Assembly (NCBI GenBank): GCA_022865845.1
Contig: JALHUC010000564.1
Span: 1 to 5,357 of the forward strand
Origin: a bacterium
GTDB taxonomy: Bacteria; BMS3Abin14
Length of the DNA: 5,357 nucleotides
Direction of reading: 5' to 3'
Part shown: piece by piece, positions 1 to 5,264 of the stretch
Layout of the letters: every line of letters begins with the position of its first letter
Numbering within the stretch: the first letter of the stretch is position 1
Notes under the pieces: generated by a model
The model's database searches: none
Told to the model about the DNA's origin: nothing
What the model saw: only the letters and a program-made list of their open reading frames with translations
Made by a program: the position numbers and the translations under genes

Positions 1-1040
1 GCGAGGGCCTGAAAGCCGAAGACAGTAAATTCGTTCACCGCCTGAGCCTTGAAGCGCTCCGCCGGGCTGTAGCATCTGGTCAAAAGTGTCGTACCGCCAA
101 TAAAGAGAAAGTTCCAGCCTACCCCGAGAAGTACCAGCCCCGCCCAGTAATGGATGAAGTGGCGATCGATCAGAGCCAACGCAACGCAGAAGGTCATGAG
201 GGTTATCCCTCCCAGCATGACCTTGGTCAGACCGTAACGGCCTATAAGAAAACCGGTGAAGAGAGAGGGAATGAACATGGCCATAACGTGGCTCTGGATC
301 ACCCACGCGGTGGCCTCAATGGAGAAGTCGTCGATGACATGCATGCTGACAGGGGTGGCTGTCATGATGAAGGACATGACCCCGTAGGCTACCAGGGCCG
401 CCATGACCGCCGTCAGGTAAAGCGGCTGCCGGATGACCACACCGAGGGGCCTCTCATCACCTGCTAATTTTTCCTCTTTTGTCCGGGGTTCTTTTAGAAA
501 AAACAGCAGGGTGATATTTGCCAGGTTCAACGCCGCCAGGGATGCGAAGGAACCGCTGTAAAGACCGTAGGGAAGCATTTCCCGTGTATGTTTGGCCAGT
601 TCAGGTCCGATAAAAGCCGCCACCACACCGCCCAGAAGTACTATTGATACAGCCCTGCTGACATGGACCGGTTCAACGCTTTCAGCGGCCGCGAACCGGT
701 ACTGCTGGACAAAGGCCAGGTTCCCGCCGATAAGAAAAGCCACTGTGCAGAAAAGGACAAAGCTTTGAATATGGATAGCGTATATACCGATAACACAGGC
801 GAGGGCGGCAAGCAGGGAAGCCGCCATAAAACCCTTCCGGCGACCTGTTATCCGCATTATGAGGGCGGCAGGCACAGTAAAAAGGGCCACTCCGACCACC
901 AGCATTGCCACCGGCAATGTGGACAGGGCAGGAGTGGGCGCCAGGGCAACACCCACGATACCGCCCAGCAGAACGATGACAGGAGCGCTGGACATGCCGA
1001 GTGCCATGCTGCCGCTGAGCAAGATTACGTTACGGTTCAT
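1..1040 (-). CDS. MFS transporter, 3' end cut by window edge
   Basis: The reading frame is open from an ATG at 1040-1038 to the window edge: 346 codons plus two bases, with no internal stop. The product is a very hydrophobic inner-membrane protein. About ten to eleven membrane spans can be read, roughly at residues 5-30, 40-62, 70-88, 92-112, 130-148, 158-182, 208-230, 240-262, 272-290, 296-320 and from 332. The long hydrophilic stretch at about 183-205 (KEPRTKEEKLAGDERP) is the central loop between the two six-helix halves. The short basic loop near 63-70 (RITGRRKG) sits where MFS motif A falls, in reduced form. SPAERFKAQAVNEF at about 325-338 resembles a late cytoplasmic loop common in bacterial MFS proteins. 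Family members have about 390-420 residues, so some 50-70 are missing here. AAGGAG at 1053-1058 is the likely ribosome binding site, 12 nt from the ATG, which is slightly far. Substrate unknown; a link to the aryl-acid genes upstream is conjecture, since 490 bases of repeats separate them. Confidence 0.85.
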   Translation of the reverse strand, partial: MNRNVILLSGSMALGMSSAPVIVLLGGIVGVALAPTPALSTLPVAMLVVGVALFTVPAALIMRITGRRKGFMAASLLAALACVIGIYAIHIQSFVLFCTVAFLIGGNLAFVQQYRFAAAESVEPVHVSRAVSIVLLGGVVAAFIGPELAKHTREMLPYGLYSGSFASLAALNLANITLLFFLKEPRTKEEKLAGDERPLGVVIRQPLYLTAVMAALVAYGVMSFIMTATPVSMHVIDDFSIEATAWVIQSHVMAMFIPSLFTGFLIGRYGLTKVMLGGITLMTFCVALALIDRHFIHYWAGLVLLGVGWNFLFIGGTTLLTRCYSPAERFKAQAVNEFTVFGFQAL

Positions 1041-1070
1041 GATCGAGGAGGGCTCCTTACAGTTAAAATA

Positions 1071-1103
1071 ATTCCAAATTCCAGATTTCAGATGAGATCC
1101 CAG
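1071..1103 (+). repeat. Degenerate heptad array, ATTCCAG type
   Basis: Three contiguous 7-bp units at 1071-1077, 1078-1084 and 1085-1091 read ATTCCAA, ATTCCAG and ATTTCAG. After a 5-base interruption a fourth unit, ATCCCAG, lies at 1097-1103. The unit matches, in the opposite orientation, the array at 1366-1400. It lies just upstream of the ribosome binding site of the MFS gene. Too short and diverged to call a known repeat family. Confidence 0.6.
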
Positions 1104-1197
1104 ATCTATCCCCCGACGCTAACGCCTCTCGACCAGCAAAGGCGGACGAACTGCGGTACTCTGCGCTAAGTCTTTAGTTGCTTTTTAGTGGAGCCGG

Positions 1198-1240
1198 GAT
1201 TGCCGTGTCGCCCTTGGCTAATTCAATGCTCCTCGCAATC
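1198..1240. repeat. Imperfect inverted repeat, GATTGC/GCAATC arms
   Basis: GATTGC at 1198-1203 is matched by GCAATC at 1235-1240, with a 31-base spacer. The layout, including the inner phrases GTCGCCCTTGGCT and CTCCTCGCAAT, resembles small dispersed intergenic elements seen across many proteobacterial and environmental genomes. It lies 14 bases from the hairpin at 1255-1292 and may be part of the same composite element. Copy number in the genome cannot be seen from this window. Confidence 0.4.
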
Positions 1241-1254
1241 ACAGGCAAGGCTGG

Positions 1255-1292
1255 ATTCCGGCTCATCACACCACCTGCGTGATGTCCGGAAT
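1255..1292. repeat. REP-like palindromic element
   Basis: An interrupted palindrome: ATTCCGG at 1255-1261 pairs with CCGGAAT at 1286-1292, and CATCAC at 1264-1269 pairs with GTGATG at 1279-1284. This gives 13 base pairs around a 9-base loop, with a small asymmetric bulge (1262-1263 against 1285). The GGATTCCGG...CCGGAATGA ends resemble the GGATTCC/GGAATGAC ends of dispersed palindromic elements found between genes in many bacteria. No T-run follows on either strand, so it is unlikely to be an intrinsic terminator. Confidence 0.55.
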
Positions 1293-1323
1293 GACGGAGT
1301 TGGAGGTTTTCACCTTGCTGCCT

Positions 1324-1347
1324 GGATACCTCGATACCCAGGTACTT
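1324..1347 (+). repeat. Degenerate 8-bp tandem array, GGATACC type
   Basis: Three 8-base units (1324-1331, 1332-1339, 1340-1347) share the pattern (T/C)GGATACC. The first two keep GATACC exactly, at 1325-1330 and 1333-1338; the third is diverged. TACCT (1327-1331) and AGGTA (1340-1344) also form a small inverted repeat across it. The array sits between the palindromic element and the second heptad array. Confidence 0.4.
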
Positions 1348-1365
1348 CGTTACAGATCTGACTCC

Positions 1366-1400
1366 TGGATTCTGGCTTCCGGGTTCTGCGTTCTGGATTA
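1366..1400 (-). repeat. Degenerate heptad array, TGGATTC type, five units
   Basis: Five contiguous 7-bp units cover 1366-1372, 1373-1379, 1380-1386, 1387-1393 and 1394-1400. The + strand consensus is TGGNTTC, and the first unit is TGGATTC. Read on the minus strand the phase-shifted unit is AANCCAG, close to the ATTCCAG unit of the array at 1071-1103, so the two arrays face each other as inverted copies. No protein is read through them. Confidence 0.65.
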
Positions 1401-1412
1401 TCCCTTTTCGCC

Positions 1413-1436
1413 CAGTCGCTCAGTCGCCCGCTCGTC
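1413..1436 (+). repeat. Degenerate 8-bp tandem array, CAGTCGCC type
   Basis: CAGTCGCT (1413-1420) and CAGTCGCC (1421-1428) differ at one base. A third, diverged unit, CGCTCGTC, follows at 1429-1436, and a partial unit ending in CGCC precedes at 1405-1412. It is followed by a T-run starting at 1438, but no gene is transcribed toward that run, so it is not read as a terminator. Confidence 0.45.
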
Positions 1437-1476
1437 CTTTTTTGATCTTTTCCCCCGTTGCCGTGTCTAATGTTTT

Positions 1477-1508
1477 TCTCCCTCTCCCCCACTCTCCCAC
1501 TCGCCCCC
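1477..1508 (-). repeat. 8-bp polypyrimidine array with G-quadruplex motif on the minus strand
   Basis: Four 8-base units (1477-1484, 1485-1492, 1493-1500, 1501-1508) fit the + strand consensus TCTCCCAC. On the minus strand, which is the coding strand of paaK, they give four G-runs: five Gs at 1508-1504, three at 1498-1496, five at 1490-1486 and three at 1482-1480. The loops between them are 5, 5 and 3 bases. That meets the usual intramolecular quadruplex pattern (four runs of at least three Gs, loops up to seven). It begins 20 nt after the paaK stop codon and would lie in the 3' untranslated part of the operon mRNA. Folding is predicted, not shown. Confidence 0.55.
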
Positions 1509-1528
1509 TCCAGCTTTTTTCCCGCGTC

Positions 1529-2797
1529 CTATGATCTCCTATCCACCACCCTCACCGCCTTGCCGGGGGGCTTTTCTATGCCGCCCATGGGAACCAGCTT
1601 GATCTCGGCACCGAAAGCGAGAAAGTCCATCATGATACGCCTGAGTTTTTTCGCCAGGACATCGTCACCCGGGTTTTGAACCTCCACTGTAATGCCAAGG
1701 TTGTCGGCACCCTCAACCCGGTCCACCTCTATGAGATAATCGTTTCCCACACCAGGCTCTGAGAGCAGAAGGGATTCTATCTGCCGTGGGTAGAAGTTCA
1801 CTCCCTTTATTTTGATCATGTCGTCGTTACGCCCTGTGATGCGGTCTATCCGGAGGTGGGTTCTCCCGCAGTCACACATTTCACGGGATATCACAGATGT
1901 GATGTCACGCGTCCTGAACCTGATGAGGGGCTGGCCTTCGCGGGTCAGGGTCGTAACCACCAACTCTCCCCGCCGGCCGTCCGGCAGCACCTCCCTGGTG
2001 TCCGGATCGATGATCTCTACCAGGTAGTGGTCCTCCCATATGTGGATCCCTGCCCTGGCCTCGCAGTCGATGCCCATCCCCACCCCGCCCGTTTCGGTCA
2101 TGCCTATGATGTCGTAGGTGTCAATGCCCATCTCCGATTCGATGCGGGCCCTCATCTCGTCACTCCAGACCTCTGCTCCGAACACTCCCACCTTAAGGTC
2201 AGTTTTTGCCCAGTCAAACCCCTCCTGCCTCGCCACTTCCATGAGCCTGAGGGGATAGGAAGCTATGGCGGTGATGCAGGTAGTACCGAGGTCCTTGATG
2301 AACTGAAGCTGAAGGGAACTTCGGCCGGCCCCAATGGGAACAATAAAGGATCCCAACCGGCTCGCGCCGTAATGAAATCCGAATCCGCCGTTGAACAGGC
2401 CGAAGGAAGGGGTGATCTGAACCACGTCCCTTGAGTCCACACCCGCGGCAGTAAAACACCTTGCCATTATCTCAGCCCACTGCTCAACATCTGATGCTGT
2501 GTAGGGGTTCAAAATGGGTGTACCCGTTGTTCCTGAGCTCATGTGGAACCGTACGAAGCTCTCTCTGGGGGCACAGGTAAGGTCAAAAGGATAGGCCTTG
2601 CGAAGGTCTTCCTTGTCCATGAGGGGAAGTCCCGCCAAATCTTCCACAGCATGAATATCACCAGGATCGACGTAGCCTATCCTGGCGTGATAATCGGGAT
2701 TGTTATCCCTTATTCGGGCCACTGTCCGGCGCAGGTTCTCCAGTTGAAGGGAGACAAGCTCTTCCCTCTCAAGGCCCTCCTTTTCGGGCTGATGCAT
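1529..2797 (-). CDS. paaK: Phenylacetate-CoA ligase family protein (aryl-acid:CoA ligase, AMP-forming)
   Basis: This cytoplasmic enzyme of the ANL adenylate-forming superfamily should activate an aryl-acetic acid with ATP to the acyl-adenylate and then to the CoA thioester. The 422-residue product has the PaaK landmarks in order: phosphate-binding loop HMSSGTTGTP at 85-94; PSFGLFNGGFGFHYGA at 130-145; VGVFGAEVWSDEMR at 203-216; the adenine/aryl-site motif YDIIGMTE at 228-235; GIHIWEDHYLVEIIDP at 250-265; RFRTRDIT at 293-300 with the ribose-binding aspartate D298; the PaaK-type CDCGRTH at 308-314; hinge motif GRNDDMIKIKGVNFYP at 322-337; and a C-terminal PPGKAVRVVD with K413 as the likely adenylation lysine. 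The N-terminus is a little short for the family (about 430-440), lacking the usual opening YW-x-P-E. The ATG is fixed by an in-frame TAG two codons upstream and by AAAGGAG at 2804-2810, 6 nt away. It lies 47 nt after iorB in the same operon. The exact substrate (phenylacetate, indoleacetate or hydroxyphenylacetate) cannot be told from the sequence. Confidence 0.92.
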   Translation of the reverse strand: MHQPEKEGLEREELVSLQLENLRRTVARIRDNNPDYHARIGYVDPGDIHAVEDLAGLPLMDKEDLRKAYPFDLTCAPRESFVRFHMSSGTTGTPILNPYTASDVEQWAEIMARCFTAAGVDSRDVVQITPSFGLFNGGFGFHYGASRLGSFIVPIGAGRSSLQLQFIKDLGTTCITAIASYPLRLMEVARQEGFDWAKTDLKVGVFGAEVWSDEMRARIESEMGIDTYDIIGMTETGGVGMGIDCEARAGIHIWEDHYLVEIIDPDTREVLPDGRRGELVVTTLTREGQPLIRFRTRDITSVISREMCDCGRTHLRIDRITGRNDDMIKIKGVNFYPRQIESLLLSEPGVGNDYLIEVDRVEGADNLGITVEVQNPGDDVLAKKLRRIMMDFLAFGAEIKLVPMGGIEKPPGKAVRVVDRRS

Positions 2798-2803
2798 TCC
2801 CTA

Positions 2804-2810
2804 CTCCTTT
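2804..2810 (-). promoter_or_regulatory. Ribosome binding site of paaK
   Basis: AAAGGAG on the minus strand, 6 nt before the ATG at 2797. It is a strong site and supports independent initiation of paaK after the 47-nt gap, rather than reliance on coupling to iorB. Confidence 0.75.
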
Positions 2811-2844
2811 CTCGCTTCACCCAGGAGTCCGTCAGGGTTCTTGG

Positions 2845-3381
2845 TCATATTCCTATCCCCATTCGGAAAACCTCCAGGTTTTTCCGGGCGGCCTCACCCG
2901 AACCGCTGTCCGATATGGCACGTTCGACAGAGCGAGCCTCGAGGGGGAACCCGTCCAGGAGGGACACCGCTGCGCCAAGGAGAGCCAGGTTCGCCGAACG
3001 GTTATCTCCCGCCTTCCTGGCCATGAGATCAGCGTCCACGAGATGAACGCCATGGATCCCTCTGATGCCGGGCGGGTCGAACCCAGGCGGAGCGTTAATG
3101 ATCACATGACCTTTGTCAGAAAGAAATGACAGTCCGGAGGCAGTCTCCGCTGGATGAAGAACCATTAGCAGGGAGGCGGCACCCTCACGAAAGAGCGGGC
3201 CCAGCCCGCTGCCCAGCCGCACGAAACATTGGACAGATCCCCCTCGCATTGCCATTCCGTGGGTCTCCGTCGTTCGAACGCCAAGCCCCTGCTCGAGGGC
3301 CGCCTTACCGATGATCCTGGACAGGAAGATCACTCCCTGCCCGCCCCTGCCAGCCAGGACGATGTCATAAGAGGCCGGCAT
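2845..3381 (-). CDS. iorB: Indolepyruvate:ferredoxin oxidoreductase, beta subunit
   Basis: This is the small (gamma-domain) subunit of the 2-oxoacid:ferredoxin oxidoreductase that converts aryl-pyruvate, CoA and oxidised ferredoxin to aryl-acetyl-CoA, CO2 and reduced ferredoxin. It partners IorA. From the ATG at 3381 the protein has 178 residues. GRGGQGV at 11-17 is the glycine-rich signature of the POR/IOR gamma domain, followed by ETHGMAMRGGSV at 39-50, LHPAE at 75-79 and NRSANLALLGA at 127-137, all typical of IorB. Length is slightly below the usual 190 or so. The frame also has a TTG two codons upstream, at 3387, overlapping the iorA stop by 4 nt. I prefer the ATG because the AAGGA at 3391-3395 stands 9 nt from it but only 3 nt from the TTG. 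Only 2 nt then separate iorA and iorB, so translation is probably coupled and the subunits made in balance. Confidence 0.92.
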   Translation of the reverse strand: MPASYDIVLAGRGGQGVIFLSRIIGKAALEQGLGVRTTETHGMAMRGGSVQCFVRLGSGLGPLFREGAASLLMVLHPAETASGLSFLSDKGHVIINAPPGFDPPGIRGIHGVHLVDADLMARKAGDNRSANLALLGAAVSLLDGFPLEARSVERAISDSGSGEAARKNLEVFRMGIGI

Positions 3382-3383
3382 GC

Positions 3384-5264
3384 TCAACCGTCCTTCCCGG
3401 CTTTAATGGCCCCGGACGGACAAACATGTACACAAATACCGCATCCCGGACACAGTCCATTGACGATCATAAAACCTTCATCACCAGATCTGATGGCGGG
3501 GCATCCAAAGGAGTCGGTGCAGATACCGCACTCGTTGCAAAGCTCCATATCGATCGTGGGGACAGGCCCCTGCCTCTCTTTCATATTGAGAACACAGGGC
3601 GACCTGCTGATAACCACCGCCATTTCCCCTTCCGAGGCCAGGGCCGCTGCCTCCTCGACGGCTTCCAGAATGTCCTGGGAATCACAGGGGTCCGTGATCC
3701 TCAGATCCCTGACCCCGCAGCCCTTTACCACATCCTCCAGGGGAATTTTTCGTCCCACGCCGCCGTCCGCAAGAACACCGCTCCCCGGAGTCGGCTGGCA
3801 GCCGGTCATGGCGGTGGTATCGTTGTCCAGGATCATCAGCACAAAAGCCGCACCTTGCTGCACCGCGTTTAAAAGCGCCGGAATGCCGGCATGATAGAAG
3901 GTGGAATCGCCGATCACCGCCGCAATGGGGGGAGGCGTTTCACTCGCCTGCCGATAGGCCCAGTAAAATCCGGCGGCCTGGCTGACGGAGGCACCCATGC
4001 ACAAGACGGTATCCACAGCGTTCAGTTCAATCCCCAGAGTGTAGCAGCCGATATCACCTGTATAGATCCCATCCGGCATGACCTTTTTGAGGGCCCAGAA
4101 GGAGGACCTGTGGGGACAACCGGCACACAGGGTGGGTGGACTTGGCTGCCCCTTATCTTTCTCCAGGACCGGGGATCCCGGCTCACAGGGCGGAACTTCC
4201 AGTGTGATCTTCGCCCCGGTACTGACCAGCATTCGCTCCAGGGCCTCTGTGACAATGTCTGGTGTCAGCTCGCCCTGGGAGGGCACCAGGCCGTCCCATC
4301 TTCCGGACACCTTGAAACGATCACGGAGGAGGATCTCCATGAATTGTCCGGTCTCCTCCAGGATGAGGACTCGCCTGCCCTTCCCAAGCAGATTTTGTAT
4401 CAGTTCCACATTCAGAGGCCACTGGAATCTGGCGGCCAGCAGGGGGATCTCATCTGCCAGGCCCATCTCCCCGAGCACATCCGCTGCGTAGGCGGCAACC
4501 ACACTCGAAGCCAGCACAGCGAAAGACCCATCGCCCTTTTCACCGCACATGAAGGTGTACAGCTTGTCCATCTCCGGGTCGGCGAGCATGCGGAGGGTCT
4601 TCTCATTGAGTTCCCTGTGGAGGGTAAATCTGTGTCTTGGTGTCGCCGCCCATCTGTTGACATCCTTTACGAACTTCGGCTCAGGGCCTGCCTCGCGGGG
4701 GGTGGGAGGCGGAATGGGCGCCCTGGCGTGGCAGATACGCAGTACAGGTCTCAGTATGACCGGGATCCGGTACTTTTCGGAGATCTGGTAGCCCACATGG
4801 ACCATCTCCCGTGCCTCTTCCGGTGTAGAGGGGTCCAACAGGGGAATCCCCGCTGTCATGGCCAGCAGACGGGTGTCCTGCTCCGTCTGGGAACTGTGAG
4901 GACCTGGATCATCAGCCACCACAACGATCATTCCGCCGACGACACCCGTGTAGGCCAGGCTCATAAGCGGATCAAGCGCCACGTTCAGGCCCACCTGCTT
5001 CATGACCGCAACGCTTCTCAGGCCAGTATAGGATGCCGCCGCGCTCACCTCGAGTGCGACCTTTTCGTTAACTGACCACTCGAGGTGAAGGTCATCGGCC
5101 CCGTAGGATACCAGGGATTGGAGGACCTCCGTGGAAGGAGTTCCCGGGTAAGCGGCCGCCACGCGGCATCCGGCTTCGTAAAGGCCCTGAGCTATGGCTT
5201 CATTACCCAGGAGGAGGCGGTAACCGCCTCCTCCCGGGAAGGTTTCAGGCTTGTCAGGGGACAA
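3384..5264 (-). CDS. iorA: Indolepyruvate:ferredoxin oxidoreductase, alpha subunit with C-terminal 2[4Fe-4S] domain
   Basis: This is the catalytic thiamine-diphosphate subunit of the cytoplasmic oxygen-sensitive enzyme that oxidatively decarboxylates aryl-pyruvates to aryl-acetyl-CoA with ferredoxin, or runs in reverse. From the TTG at 5264 it has 626 residues, near the family norm. An N-terminal pyrimidine-binding domain (about 20-180) carries LLLGNEAIA, AYPGTPSTE at 38-46 and DPGPHSSQTEQDTR at 119-132. The C-terminal ThDP domain (about 375-545) carries CAGCPHR at 380-386, GDIGCYTLG at 403-411 and the Mg/ThDP site GDST (452-455) ... DNDTTAMTG (480-488). The ferredoxin-like tail has all eight cysteines: 576, 579, 582 and 588 with CP, then 605, 608, 611 and 615 with CP. 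The longest frame starts at ATG 5279 (631 residues), just after an in-frame TAA, but has no ribosome binding site. The TTG has GGAGG 8 nt upstream, so I chose it with modest confidence. Either way the start overlaps the preceding gene, by 11 nt (TTG) or 26 nt (ATG). Function is clear from the motifs; substrate preference is not. Confidence 0.93.
   Translation of the reverse strand: MSPDKPETFPGGGGYRLLLGNEAIAQGLYEAGCRVAAAYPGTPSTEVLQSLVSYGADDLHLEWSVNEKVALEVSAAASYTGLRSVAVMKQVGLNVALDPLMSLAYTGVVGGMIVVVADDPGPHSSQTEQDTRLLAMTAGIPLLDPSTPEEAREMVHVGYQISEKYRIPVILRPVLRICHARAPIPPPTPREAGPEPKFVKDVNRWAATPRHRFTLHRELNEKTLRMLADPEMDKLYTFMCGEKGDGSFAVLASSVVAAYAADVLGEMGLADEIPLLAARFQWPLNVELIQNLLGKGRRVLILEETGQFMEILLRDRFKVSGRWDGLVPSQGELTPDIVTEALERMLVSTGAKITLEVPPCEPGSPVLEKDKGQPSPPTLCAGCPHRSSFWALKKVMPDGIYTGDIGCYTLGIELNAVDTVLCMGASVSQAAGFYWAYRQASETPPPIAAVIGDSTFYHAGIPALLNAVQQGAAFVLMILDNDTTAMTGCQPTPGSGVLADGGVGRKIPLEDVVKGCGVRDLRITDPCDSQDILEAVEEAAALASEGEMAVVISRSPCVLNMKERQGPVPTIDMELCNECGICTDSFGCPAIRSGDEGFMIVNGLCPGCGICVHVCPSGAIKAGKDG
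3391..3395 (-). promoter_or_regulatory. Ribosome binding site deciding the iorB start
   Basis: AAGGA (within GGGAAGGA, 3391-3398) lies inside the last codons of iorA. It is 9 nt from the ATG at 3381 but only 3 nt from the upstream TTG at 3387, so it favours the ATG. Confidence 0.65.
5206..5238 (-). promoter_or_regulatory. Strong perfect hairpin within the 5' end of iorA
   Basis: GGAGGAGGCGG and CCGCCTCCTCC form a perfect 11-bp stem around a 3-base loop (5221-5223). It is extended by one G-T wobble and three more G-C pairs (5206-5208 with 5236-5238), for 15 pairs in all. It starts 15 nt after the stop codon of the upstream binding-protein gene and lies about 26 nt inside iorA, covering the codons of its non-conserved glycine-rich leader. 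No T-run follows, so it is not a standard terminator. Its position suits an mRNA-stability or translation-dampening element between a highly expressed binding protein and a less expressed enzyme. That role is inferred. Confidence 0.6.

Larger units (their letters stand above)
1041..1528. other. Gene-free intergenic mosaic of short repeats
   Basis: This 488-base gap between the paaK stop and the start of the MFS gene holds no credible gene. The short open frames in it translate to low-complexity sequence with no ribosome binding site. It is filled by short-period degenerate arrays (7-bp units at 1071-1103 and 1366-1400, 8-bp units at 1324-1347, 1413-1436 and 1477-1508) and two hairpin-forming elements (1198-1240 and 1255-1292). 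On the minus strand I find no good -35/-10 pair and no stem followed by a T-run, so neither a promoter for the MFS gene nor an intrinsic terminator for paaK can be assigned. The right part (1401-1528) is strongly pyrimidine-rich on the + strand. Confidence 0.8.

Noticed and set aside
150..1169. Several + strand open frames across the left kilobase
   Set aside because: They are shadows of the membrane-protein gene on the minus strand, which shows clear hydrophobic spans and no stops; the + strand translations are hydrophilic and featureless.
1397..1402. GATAAT on the minus strand as a -10 box for the MFS gene
   Set aside because: No -35-like hexamer at 16-18 bases, and it falls at the edge of a tandem array that explains most of its sequence.
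1430..1452. T-run after a GC-rich stretch as a possible + strand terminator
   Set aside because: No stem of useful length precedes the T-run and no + strand gene leads into it.
1310..1492. Short minus-strand frame of 60 codons in the intergenic region
   Set aside because: It runs through the heptad and 8-bp arrays, giving low-complexity basic sequence, and lacks a ribosome binding site.
1565..1570. Run of six identical bases (CCCCCC in the coding sense) near the end of paaK as a possible frameshift site
   Set aside because: The frame stays open and encodes the expected PPGKA motif; no alternative downstream frame with conserved sequence is seen.
1856..2434. Open frame of 192 codons on the + strand
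   Set aside because: Antisense to the PaaK motifs; no domain and no supporting ribosome binding site.
3891..5075. Long open frame of 394 codons on the + strand
   Set aside because: It lies entirely antisense to iorA, whose conserved motifs fill the minus strand. The translation has no recognisable domain and reflects GC-rich codon bias.
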